Shown: positions 50,986 to 61,429 of the stretch, in pieces
Layout: the number at the start of each line of letters is the position of its first letter
Position numbering within the stretch: the stretch's first letter is position 1
Origin: Oreohelix idahoensis
Lineage: Eukaryota; Mollusca; Gastropoda; Stylommatophora; Oreohelicidae
Assembly: GCA_024509875.1 (NCBI GenBank)
Contig: JAMPIV010009928.1
Location: 898,001 to 962,000, forward strand
Reading direction: 5' to 3'
DNA length: 64,000 bases
Translations under genes and position numbers: made by a program
The notes under the pieces: generated by a model
Seen by the model: only the letters and a program-made list of their open reading frames with translations
Told to the model about the DNA's origin: nothing
Databases searched by the model: none

Positions 50986-53290
50986 AAAGTGGACGATATT
51001 AGCATTTTACTCACTGATATTGACCTTACAATAAGTCTAAGGAAAACAAATGTGCTGGGTCAGGATGTGGATGTTGCACCAGTTATTACTATCAACAGCT
51101 ATGAATTGACAGTGGTGCACCACTTCACATACCTAGAGTCTACCATCAATGACCAACTCACACTGGACACAGAAATTGACAGCCACACTGGCAAAGCTGC
51201 AACCATCTTTGCCCGCCGCACAAAGCGTTTGGAGAATCTCTAAACTCACAATGAAGACCAAAGCTGTGATATATAATGCCTGCATCACTAGCACGCTTCT
51301 ATATGGCAGTGAGACATGGACAACCTATGCTAAGTAAGAAAGAAGGCTCAATACTTTCCCTCTACGGTGTCTACGCCACATGCTTGGTATTTCGTGGAAG
51401 GAAAAAGTGACAAATTTCGAGGTGTTGTCATGTGCTGGCCTTCAAAGCATGTATACACTGCTTAGACAGATTATGCTTGCTTGGCCATGTCTGCTTCAAG
51501 GAAGACGATCGCATCCCCACAGATATTTTCTACAGATATCACGGATACTTATTTGAGTGGTGTGTGAGATGGTGAACAAAAGTACTCAAAGAAGTAACTC
51601 AATGCCACTGGTTACAGTTCTTTGACATTTAATTGAACAATTAAACAGGTGGTCCTGAACATCAATTGCATCTCGGTCACACCAACATAGCAATCATGCA
51701 AACATTGCCTGCAGGAATAATCTTGACTACAGTACTCCCACTGGCTTCACTGACAGTATAAAGATGCCCCTAGGTACGGCAATCAACCTTACACCAGTAA
51801 ATCCACCATTCAGAAGTTGTTGTTGAACCACGGTTGCTCAGCTTCTCCCTCTTTTGCAGACAATACCATGTTGAAGACTCCTTGGTATTATCTACACTGT
51901 AGATCTAGGCTTTTCTGGCTTTTCTACCATTCCAAAACGTGTTGAAGTAATGCCCTCTTGGCTGGCATTTAAAGGATCATCACATCTGGTCCCAAGCTAG
52001 GAGGAAGATGCGTATGGCATACAGCGCATTCTCTGCCATCCAAGGGGACTCTCCAAATAGGCAGAGTTGAAATACTGTGCTCTGGTTCTTGGCTCTCCCA
52101 AGGAATTATCGCATCCTACACAGAGCCACTTATCAGCTCCCCCTGCCCATTATGAGCCCATAGTGAAATCTTCCTGCATGCACCCAACCAGGTAAAAAGC
52201 CAGAGTTATGTCTGGGGCTCAAGTGACTCCTCCAAGCTTAGTGTGCAATGCTGAGTTCTCAACATGTTTCACCACAGGGGAATCCCTGGAAGTGTGTGGA
52301 TGATTTCAAGAGTCAATGAGGGTGTATTTAGCCTCACAGACAGGTTCACTTCCACATTTGAACACTGCAGCATTGTGATTAGCTGGTGGTCATATAAGGA
52401 TGACCTCAGATATCCCTCCATGAATACCATTCAGGTGTAAATCACATATTTCAGTGATTGGTGGCATGTATCATCGCCACTTCGATTCTCCATAAATTGC
52501 TATCAGGCAGGAAAGAAACTATGCCTGTATATTCTCCACCATAGTTACTAGGGGGGAAAGATTTAATGCCTTATCCATAGTAGCTCCATGGTGGGACAAA
52601 TTCAACACGTTACCAGGTTCTTTAAGAACACTGGCATAAAGTTCCTCTAGGAACGCTCCTAGGAGGGAAAATCATTGCCTGTATGAAAATAGGTAGGACC
52701 TCTACCATAACACAAATGCTGATCACAGCCATGGTTTCCCATTGTCACAAAAAGGAGTACACAGCTGGACAACAAATCACAGACTATCCTTAGTCACATT
52801 TGGGTACACTCTCAGTCACCCAGACTTGTGTTCACCAACCACACTTTCCACGCACAAGTCACTGACTCTCAGTCAAACAAGAACTCAGACACTGAGTTAA
52901 ACTGAAACATACGTTTTGACAACCTCAATGACCCTTAACCACAACCATGCTACCATTCACCCACATGAAACCATACTGTGACAACGGAAAACTGGCAGTT
53001 GGCAAAAGAACAGCCTGGCCACTGCAGCTGCAAAGGTATGTCCTATGAACATAAATCCAGCAACATGAAAGTATGAAGCTGCTGATTGCACCAAGTGGCA
53101 ATACTCCCTAAAGCACCACCTCAGATTGGACAAAAAGAAGCTCTCACAACAAGCAGAAAAGAAAAATAACATGCTGAAAGTAACAACCAGGAAAAAAGCA
53201 ACTGATGGCTATCACCTTAGGGGCACATTCCCATAATCAGTTATGACTCAAGGAGGCCACTACTCATTGGCTAACAAAATGTGGCTATAA
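50986..53290 (+). mobile_element. LINE I, copy 1, split by ~1.4 kb of other repeats
   Basis: 50,986-51,545 encodes ILLTDIDLTISLRKTNVLGQ, APVITINSYELTVVHHFTYL, ARRTKRLENL, LKYNACITSTLLYGSETWTT-like and TLLRQIMLAWPC-like remnants. 52,975-53,290 is the equivalent of the tail (DPATWEDEADRTKWQ region) and the final non-coding part. The sequence between (51,546-52,974) is unrelated. Copy 2 at 56,297-57,129 is continuous and shows what was interrupted. Confidence 0.78.
51818..52440 (-). repeat. unclassified dispersed repeat N, copy 2
   Basis: Starts with TTGTTGTTGAACCACGGTTG and follows 25,926-26,590 step by step (CTTGGTATTATCTACACTGT, AAGGATCATCACATCTGGTC, GTGTGTGGATGATTTCAAGA). It lies within the block that splits LINE I copy 1. 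51,546-51,817 and 52,441-52,974 around it hold no feature I can name. Confidence 0.75.
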
Positions 53291-53339
53291 TGTAAGACTA
53301 AAGTGGCAATATTTTCTGTGTAGCAAAGAGGGATATGCC

Positions 53340-53612
53340 CTGTTTAGTTCCCAGGGGTCTCTGAGGAGATAAGAAAAAAAACAAAAAACAGGGATATGGC
53401 TCCGTCAGGCATGTCATAAAAGATGACTAATGTGAGGTTGTACATGGAGCTGGCAACCTCATCATGTCAAACAACTGCTACATAAATCACTGCAACAAGA
53501 CTGTATTCTTTGATGCAGGCTGTCTGAAAAGGGGCCAAATGCAGTGGTGCTTCCATGCTTAGTAAGGAGCAAAAAACAGGAGATGCGTGACACATTTAAA
53601 ATGGACAGTGGG
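53340..53612 (+). repeat. SINE E, copy 7
   Basis: One of the longest: GTTTAGTTCCCAGGGGTCTC at the 5' end, CAGGCATGTCATAAAAGATG, GAGCTGGCAACCTCATCATG and ACTGCAACAAGAC, then GCAAAAAACAGGAGATG. No convincing tRNA, 5S or 7SL head. 53,613-54,020 holds nothing recognisable. Confidence 0.8.
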
Positions 53613-54024
53613 ATATGGATACTCAGTTCAGGAACTATCCCATAACAAAATGGGATGTCTAAATCACCTTAAGTAAACCAAGGCCCCATATGTGGTTTTT
53701 GTCACCATAGACAATAACTGACATGTCCCTCTTGACATTTCTGGGATGTCTGGCTACTTTTATGTAAGACTGGGCCACATTTACAATTGTAGTTACCCTG
53801 GTCCAGATCTGACATTGTGCCCACACTTGTCATTTATGTCAGACTAACATTGCTGTCATCCTCCAGCCCACTTGCCTTCAACCTTTGCCTTGATTGAAGT
53901 TTTAATGAAAGGAATGTCATGCTATCATCCAAAAAGTTTCATTGATATCATGAAAGATTCAAGTGATTAATTATACAAAATATTGTGTTTTAAGTATAAT
54001 TAAGTTTTTTAAAAGTTGCACTGT

Positions 54025-54085
54025 GTAGCTCCCTGCGGCCTCCACAATCCAGGGTAGAAGAAGAGCGACTAAGCAGGTAGGTAAG
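54025..54085 (+). mobile_element. LINE C-like 3' end
   Basis: GGCCTCCACAATCCAGGGTA, then GAAGAAGAGCGACTAAGCAG and GTAGGTAAG, resemble the end of LINE C (CACCTCACGGTAGAAGAGGA, CGACTAAGTAAG). About 60 bases only. Confidence 0.6.
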
Positions 54086-54089
54086 TTCC

Positions 54090-54290
54090 TAGCAGTCTCC
54101 GAGGAGACAAAGAAAGCACAGAATTACTGCTCCCTGAGACACATCATATGAGGCAACTAGTATGAGGTTGTGTATGAAGCTGGCAACATAAAATAAATTG
54201 TTACAGAAATCACTGCTGCAAGAACACATAGTGTTTATGTGCAGCATCCTACGAGGATGCTGACTACAGTAGTGGCTCCAAGCTCTACCA
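54090..54290 (+). repeat. SINE E, copy 8
   Basis: GTCTCCGAGGAGACAAAGAA, ATTACTGCTCCCTGAGACAC, TCATATGAGGCAACTAGTAT, GTATGAAGCTGGCAACATAA and CACTGCTGCAAGAACA. The 3' end is diverged. It lies about 85 bases downstream of exon 1 on the transcript strand. Confidence 0.78.
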
Positions 54291-54373
54291 AGATCAAAAT
54301 GTGAAATGGCAATGATGAATAAATACAAAAAGTACAATACACAGTGACCAATCTGGCAAGTTACTAGTGTCAC

Positions 54374-54484
54374 CTGTAAGCTCCATGCATAATTTCCATG
54401 AATGTAATTGAAGTAGCCTCAATCCATCCGTACTTTTCTCTTGCTTCATCAGGTGTTTCATCAGCAGATGGGATCCACCCATAC
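54374..54484 (-). CDS. STAND NTPase gene, exon 1 of those visible
   Basis: Acceptor ACTTGATTACAAG|G, donor GCTTACAG|GTGACA. 111 bases, phase 2 to phase 2, residues 1-36 with split codons at both ends. Encodes YGWIPSADETPDEAREKYGW and IEATSITFMEIMHGAY, completed by Arg across the next junction. 'YG+ip......p......W....SiT.mEI.hg.+' is the hallmark of the middle of DUF4062-like regions in TEP1, NPHP3 and NWD proteins. The upstream exon(s), which should hold the 'vFiSSTF.Dm..ER' start and a '..DLRWG' block, were not found to the right within the window. Confidence 0.88.
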
Positions 54485-54808
54485 CTTGTAATCAAGTGAA
54501 CCATCAATGGTGGAAATAATTAGAACTGCAGTACAGATAATGGCAGGATAAAGAAAGAACACAGTGCATCAGGTTTACAAAATGTCCATAATAAAATAGA
54601 CAGAGAGAAAGATAAAGAAAAACATGGTGCATCCTCCATTAAAAAAAAAAACATATAAAAGTTATTTATTTTATTTTGCTTCAGTTAGGATGTATCCTGG
54701 GTTATCTGGCATACATCTTTCAAAATACTAGTTTTTAACATTCACGAAATGTATTTTTTTAAGTTGTTGGAAAATGAATAAGCAGTTAGAAGTCAGAAAT
54801 TAGCCCCT
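54485..54808. other. intron or upstream sequence
   Basis: A/T-rich, no feature recognised. Confidence 0.5.
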
Positions 54809-54812
54809 TTAA

Positions 54813-55673
54813 TTAATTCTAACCAACAAGCCAGATTACCCTATAGATCTACCTGTGGGCCGCATGGTGCGCCCACCTGATATGAGTTCCCAATTTAAAC
54901 GAAAAATTAGAAAATAAGTGGCCATAGCTTGTTCAAATCTTGTAAATACTTCCTATGGACCATGTGTTTTTAAACTAGTAATGAAAGAAGCATTCCGGTG
55001 CTTCATTTTTGCATACATTTATCATTTATTGAAGCCATTAGGGAGTCTGTTTACAAAGTAGCATAGTCATGTACATAACAGCTATAAATTATCAATGGAT
55101 CAACCGCAATAGATTATTTGTAAATGAATTTTAGCGATATCGATAGCAATAATAACCTATTTTCAATACTGAGAAGGACGTTTAACAAATTTGATATTTT
55201 TTAGTAATAAATTAATTAAATTGTGCGGGCCACTGCGTAAGTGAGATTCTAGTTCAGCAATATGTGACCTCACAAATAAAAATCATTAAAATTTGAATTT
55301 TTATTTTTTTATGATCAAATTTCTTGGATTAATTATCAACTGAATATATGTTCCGATTCCTGAGCTTTTACCACCAAGGAATTAAGTAGAACTGAAATAT
55401 TTACATGTAAGCGCACAATTTTGATTACATTTTTAAAATTTGTTATGGTTTCTATTCTTCACAAGACAAAACAAACAATTATTACATCACATAAGAACAC
55501 AACATTGTTTCACAACATTCTTCAGCCATTTCCTAAAGTCTGATGCATTATACATATATCTGCTGAATTAATATATATGTCTTCTGCCTGTTTTTAAAAT
55601 ATCACTTGTAGAAAAAAAATGCCAAAATTTTAGGACCTGGGAAAAATAGGAAAACTGCCAGGGTTAGAATTAG
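54813..55673. mobile_element. TTAA-flanked non-autonomous transposon Q
   Basis: TTAA at 54,809-54,812 and 55,674-55,677. Ends TTAATTCTAACC and, inverted, CTAATTCTAACC (11 of 12). 861 bases, A/T-rich, no coding frame. A third end-type among the TTAA elements in the window; piggyBac or Kolobok relationship cannot be decided from ends alone. Confidence 0.7.
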
Positions 55674-55734
55674 TTAAACATGCATTTATAAAAGAGAAAG
55701 GGAAACAATCTCATATTTATTTTTAATTTTCTTA

Positions 55735-55975
55735 ATTATTTCCCTTTACACTCCTTACAGAGCATGGAGCCAACATTGTAGCTGGTCTCCTTGCAGGAAG
55801 CTTGAGCCAAGCAGTGACATCCTCTTGCAGCAGTGGTTTCTGTGACAATCTGTTTTATATGATGAGGTCACCAGCCCCAAGCACATCCTCATATTAGTCG
55901 CTTGAACCACATGCCAGAGGGTGAAGTAGGTCTATTTTGTCTTTGTCTCTTCGAGACAGCTGGGAGCGACACACG
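55735..55975 (-). repeat. SINE E, copy 9
   Basis: Antisense: CACTCCTTACAGAGCATGGA, GCCAACATTGTAGCTGGTCT, GCAGCAGTGGTTTCTGTGAC, CATATTAGTCGCTTGAACCA and a 5' end at TTTGTCTCTTCGAGACAGCT. Confidence 0.78.
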
Positions 55976-56109
55976 GCCATCACAAATATTTCTCATATTT
56001 ATAACAAATAAAGGAGTCCTAGAAATGCTAGAAATGAGATAACAATTTAACAGATACAATATTTTAGATTTGTAAAGAGACACACCTTGTTGAAAACCAT
56101 AACAGAAAA

Positions 56110-56235
56110 ATGAGCCAGATGAAAAAAGTGCTTAAGTGGGAAGATATCACTAAGAGATGGTTAAGAAAGAGTCTGTCAGAGTGGGCCAATAAGGCAAGAG
56201 ACAGAAAATGGAGATCCATTGCAGCAGGTAACCTT
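56110..56235 (+). mobile_element. LINE tail fragment
   Basis: About 40 codons, KVLKWEDITKRWLRKSLSEW and NKARDRKWRSIAA, resemble the 'W.dDi......W...A.DR..WR.l' end of RTE-like polyproteins. It does not match any of the other LINE tails here. Confidence 0.5.
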
Positions 56236-56296
56236 CACTGCAGAGATAGCAGCTGTTCATTGATTCTTGTATTTCTGTAGTTGTTGTTACAAAGCC

Positions 56297-57129
56297 GCAA
56301 GGACTTTGGCCTCACAATAAGTCTAAAGAAAACGAATGTGCTGAGTCAGGATGCGGGTGCTGCACCAGTTATCACTATCGATAACTATGAATTGGCAGTG
56401 GTGCACCACTTCACATACCTAGGGTCTACCATCAATGACAAACTCTCACTGGATACAGAAATCGACAGCCGCATTGGCAAAGCTGCAGCTACCTTTGCCC
56501 GCCTCACATCGCGTGTTTGGGGAAACTCCAAACTCACAATGAAGACCAAAGCTGCGGTATATAATGCCTGCGTCACCAGCACACTCCTATATGGCAGCGA
56601 GACCTGGACGACCTATGCTAAGCAAGAAAGAAGGCTCAATACCTTCCATTTACGGTGTCTACGCCGCATCCTCAGCATCTCGTGGAAAGATAAAGTGACA
56701 AATGTCGAGATGCTGTCACGTGCAGGCCTTCAAAGTATGTATACACTGCTTAGACAGCGCAGACTTTGCTGGCTTGGCCATGTTCGCCGAATGGAAGATG
56801 GTCGCATCCCAAAAGATATCTTCTACGGACAATTAGCAGATGGCAAGAGAACAGTTGGGTGACCACAGCTGAGGTTCAAAGATGTGTGCAAGAGAGATAT
56901 GAGGGCACTGGACATGGATCCAGCAACATGGGAGGATGAAGCTGCCGATCGCACTAAGTGGCAATGCTATTTACGGCGCCACCTCCGATTGGGCGAAGAG
57001 AGGCTCACACAACAAGCAGAGGAAGGGAGAAAACGCTGAAAGGAGCACCAGGAAAATAAGCAGCTGAGGTCTGTCACATCAGGGGCGCATTCCCATAGTC
57101 AGCTATGACTGAAGGGGCTATTATTATTA
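56297..57129 (+). mobile_element. LINE I, copy 2, 5'-truncated
   Basis: 12-base duplication TGTTACAAAGCC (56,285-56,296 and 57,130-57,141). Open from 56,299 to a TGA after GKRTVG: LTISLKKTNVLSQDAGAAPV, ELAVVHHFTYLGSTINDKLS, ACVTSTLLYGSETWTTYAKQ, LRCLRRILSISWKDKVTNVE, RRLCWLGHVRRMEDGRIPKD. After the stop it continues LRFKDVCKRDMRALDMDPAT, WEDEADRTKWQ and TQQAEEGRKR. Non-coding end with (TTA)n. RT motifs A-C were not included in this insertion. Confidence 0.92.
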
Positions 57130-57299
57130 TGTTACAAAGCCAAGATGGGGAGGGGGGGGTGTTGATGACTTGACTTCATCTTCTCTATTTCTCACGAGTG
57201 ACTGAAACAAACCTTTATGTGTGTAATTTTTATTTATTTAATGTTTACAGGCCTTGGGTTTCCACTCTTTATTTGTTCAAATGTTTCATCCAGGTAGGT

Positions 57300-60200
57300 C
57301 CCCATCGAGGCCAGCTCCTTGACGTGGAGATGGAGCTCAAGTACAGCCATCAGCGGCTGAAAAACCAAGACTGGCCAGGCCCTCCTACACTCGAGCAAGA
57401 CCACAGTCTGCCCTAGCAAGTCAAGGTGCTGAAGACGGAGGCAACCAGCCAAGAGGCGCACCACAGCAATCAGGATGCCACGCACATGCGCTATGGAAGT
57501 ATGCCTATATCTGCAAAAAGTTATGGCACTCGCCCTGTGACGGACACCCAGGCAGGTGCAGTGCCGGGCCCTCTGCCTCGGAAGGGCCCAACCCCTACTA
57601 CTGGGGGTCCTTCTCAATTGCCCCGTGGAGCCAGGAGGCATGAGAATAGAGCTACTGGCCAAGCAAAGAAAAGACCATTTAAAATAATGCACTGGAATGC
57701 TGAAGGCGTCAATAGTAAAAAAGACGGCTACAGCAAAAAAATTAGAGCTCGAAAATATCTTGAATGAAGAGCAAGTAAATGTATGTTGCTTGCAAGAAAC
57801 CCACCTCAACAAGGACATAGCCTTCAAAATCAGAGGCTACCAGTGCTACCGATCTGACCGAATAGACAGGCGAAAGGGTGGAATACTGACACTCGTGAGG
57901 AATAACATCAGTGCATGTCAGCTTGAAACATATATGGAGGGGGGCGGAATACCAGATGCTTCATCTCAGGACAGAAAGTTCAGAATTCCACCTGCTCAAC
58001 TACTACTGTCCGAGCGACCGCCCACTGGCACTAGATACAATCCCAGCAAAAGAAAGACTGATTGTATGCGGAGACTTCAACAGCCACTCACAGAGCTGGG
58101 GCTATGATCACATGGACAGGAGAGGTGAGGAGCTTGAAAACTGGCAGGATGACAATGGGCTTATCTTGATTAACCAGCCAATCGACCCACCAACCTTCTA
58201 CTCGAGATCATGGCACACCACCTCTACACCAGACCTGGCATTCCACTCACCCAGCCTGGAGTGGAACACCACACGCGTTGTAGGGAAACAACTTGGAGGC
58301 AGCGACCACCGGCCAGTCTTCCTAATTGTGGAAAATGAACTTGTCAAGGAGAGCAGCACTCTCTCTAGGTGGAACTACAAGAAGGCAGACTGGACAATGT
58401 ACCAGCACCATACTAGTATACTGGCTAGAGATCTGACTGCAGACAAAGACATCAATAAGCTAGTCGATGAATTCAGCAGATGCATATTATAGGCTGCTCG
58501 TGAAACAATACCTAGAGGGGCTCGTAAGCAATACAAACCATATTGGAATAGTGAACTAGAGCAGCTGCACAACGACGTGGAAACATCTTGAAAGCAGGCA
58601 GAGACCAGTCCATGCCAAGAACACCACAATAACTACCAGCAAGCTAAGGCCAAATTTCAAAGGGCCAAGTTGCAGGCCAGGCGAAGAAGCTGGAAGGAGA
58701 AAACAGAGTCCTTGAACTTCGAAAGAGATACGAGGAAACTGTGGAAGCTGGTAAAACAACTTAACGATGAAGGTACAGAGAGAAACTCAAGGATTGCTCT
58801 GTACAAAGATGGAAACATCCTCATGGGAAAACAGGCAGCTGATCACTTTGCAGACTCCTTTGCTAAAGACAACAACATCGAAGTTAACCCAGAGAAGCAA
58901 CAGGAGACTCGTGAGAAACAACAATACGCAGGACGAGATGGAACCATACCTGAAGTTATGGAGGCACCAATCACATTTAGAGAACTGGAGCTTGCAATAT
59001 CCAAATTGAAAATGAGAAAGTCGCCAGGAGTTGATGGAGTGTCCAATGAAATGATTAAGAACTTGGGAACCGCAGCAAAAACAAAGCTGCTGCAGATCTT
59101 CAATATCTGTTGGAACTCAGGCAGAGTTCCACAGACCTGGAGGGAAGCAATCATGATACCACTCCTAAAACCAGGAAAAGACAGTTCCACTGCCTCCAGC
59201 TACAGACCAATCAGCCTTACAAGCTGCCTCTGCAAAACAATGGAACGTATCATCAACCTCAGGCTACAGTGGTACCTTGAAAGTGAAAACCTTCTTGTAC
59301 CACAGCAGGCGGGCTTTAGGCAGTGTTATTCCACCGAAGATCAGGCAACTTACCTTTCCCAAGAGATTGAGGATGCGTTCCAAGATAAGAAACTGGTACT
59401 AGCAGCATGGATAGATCTAAGGAAAGCATTTGACAAGGTTTGGAAAGAAGGGCTTCTGAAGAAACTGAGAAATTGTAGAGTGAATGGTAAGATGTACAAA
59501 TGGGTGAAAGCATACCTGCATAACAGAAAAGCCAGAGTACAACTAGATGGCCTCAAGAGTAAGAAAATTCTACTGCGTCATGGCGTCCCTCAGGGAGGGG
59601 TTCTGTCCCCCACACTTTTCCTAGTCTACATCAACGACCTGGTTGCTGAACTACCACATGGAATGAAAGTGGCAATGTACGCTGATGACCTGGTAATATG
59701 GTGCACAGATGAGCATGCAACAGTGGCCACCAAACTGCTACAAAGAGCTATAGATGCCTTAACCTCATGGGCAAATAGATGGTGTGTCAGCATCAATACA
59801 GACAAGTGCAGCACTACGCTCTTCACCCTCTCTCCCAAACAAAAAGCTGGTGTCATCAAGATAAACGAAGAGCTCCTGAGAGAAGATAAACAACCCACCT
59901 ATCTCAGAGTTACATTCGATGATAGGCTGACACGGAAGCAGCACATCAACAAAGCAGCAACAAAGGCCAGGAGGAAGTTAGCCATCCTGAGAAAACTAAG
60001 TGGAACCACATGGGGAGCCAGCGGGAAAATACTTAGTAAAGTTTACCAGCAGGGCATATGACCACACCTGGAATATGGGTCAGCTGCGTGGTGCCCAGCA
60101 TCAAACACCACATTACAAGAGCTAGATAAGGTGCAAAACCAGGCGCTTAGGGTCATCACAGGGGCAATGAAATCAACGCCTATAGTGAAGATGGAGAAAA

Positions 60201-61362
60201 TGGGGAGGATACAAGCACTGAGAGAACGCAGAGACATGAAAGTGCTAACACAGGCAGAAAAGTTCCTCTGTATGCCGAGCCATCCAATGGACAGATTCCA
60301 AAACCTAGCAATGGGGCGACTGAAAAGAAGCAGCTTTATCCACCAGGCCAAACGATTACGTAGACAAACCTCAGACCTGCCTGAAGTTAACAGCCCCCTA
60401 AAGTCTGTGCCAGAACAAACCCCTTGGAGAGAGGAGCATGGGCTACCAGTACACATCCACACAAAAGTGAAAGGAATATTCGACAGGGATGAACAGAACA
60501 GCGTGCAATGTAGGACAGTCACTCTCAGTTTCCTGGATGATGAATACCCACAGGACCTCTGGGTCCGAGTATACACGGATGGGTCAGCACAGAATGCAGT
60601 AAAGAATGGAGGAGCAGGAGTGTACATAGAATACCCAAACAACACTAGGGATACTGTCAGAGTACCAACGGGAAAATTCTGTAACAACTATGATGCAGAA
60701 GTCCAGGCAATCAAGGTGGCAACTGAGAAACTATTGAACACCAATCTCGGTCCACAGCCTGTAGTATTCCTGACAGATGCAAGATCAGCACTCCAAGCAC
60801 TTCAGTCCAGAAAATTGCCAGGCATACAAGCCCTACTTTCTGAACTGTGCAACCAGCGCAGGGTCACCATGCAGTGGATACCGTCTCATTGTGGAATACC
60901 AGGAAACGAGAGAGCAGATGGACTGGCTAAAGAAGGTGCTGCAGGCGAGCAACCGGATGTACCAGTTACATACCATCAGAAGAAAAAGATGATCAAATCT
61001 ATCAGAAAGCCACCAACACCAACGCAGGATGACTACCAAGCTATGAACAGATCAGAACAAATAGTCATTCTGTGCCTCAGAACAGGACACAACCACCTCC
61101 GCAGCCACATGTATACAAAATTCAAGATTGGCAATTCAGCCATGTGTACATGTGGACAGGCACCCCAGACTGCGGAGCACGTACTTCAAGATTGCCCCGA
61201 ATATGATATATTGAGGCAAACCCACTGGCCCAGAGAAACAACACTGGAAGCAAAACTATATGGACCTCTGTATGAACTACAAAAGACAGTGAAGTTTATA
61301 CAAGAAACAACATTGCAGATATAGACAATATAGTTCAAGCGAACGAAAGAAGAAGAAGAAGA
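57300..61362 (+). mobile_element. LINE E, near complete (endonuclease, RT, RNase H)
   Basis: 12-base duplication ATCCAGGTAGGT (57,288-57,299 and 61,363-61,374). Leader with a proline-rich open part, then the endonuclease (KIMHWNAEGVNSKK, VCCLQETHLNKDIAF, IVCGDFNSHSQSWGYDHMDR, GGSDHRPVFL) with frame changes near 57,730 and 57,935 and a TAG at 58,489-58,491. RT 58,670-60,061: KMRKSPGVDGVSNEMIKNLG, AAWIDLRKAFDKVW (A), RHGVPQGGVLSPTLF (B), AMYADDLVIWCTDE (C), then TGA at 60,059-60,061. RNase H 60,560-60,960 with YTDGSA, NYDAEVQAI, FLTDARSALQ and SHCGIPGNERADGLAKE. A CxC...H..C-like tail (CTCGQAPQTAEHVLQDCPEY) follows. The 3' end GCGAACGAAAGAAG runs into (GAA)n. The domain order fits the I-type clades; the exact clade is uncertain. 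Confidence 0.95.
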
Positions 61363-61429
61363 ATCCAGGTAGGTTTAATTTCACTCTCATTCTGAGCATT
61401 TAATCTTCACAACTTTTAAAAGAGTTACA

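Noticed and set aside
57234..57827. 197-codon minus-strand frame
   Set aside because: Antisense to the LINE E leader and endonuclease start; the plus strand carries the endonuclease motifs and the target duplication.
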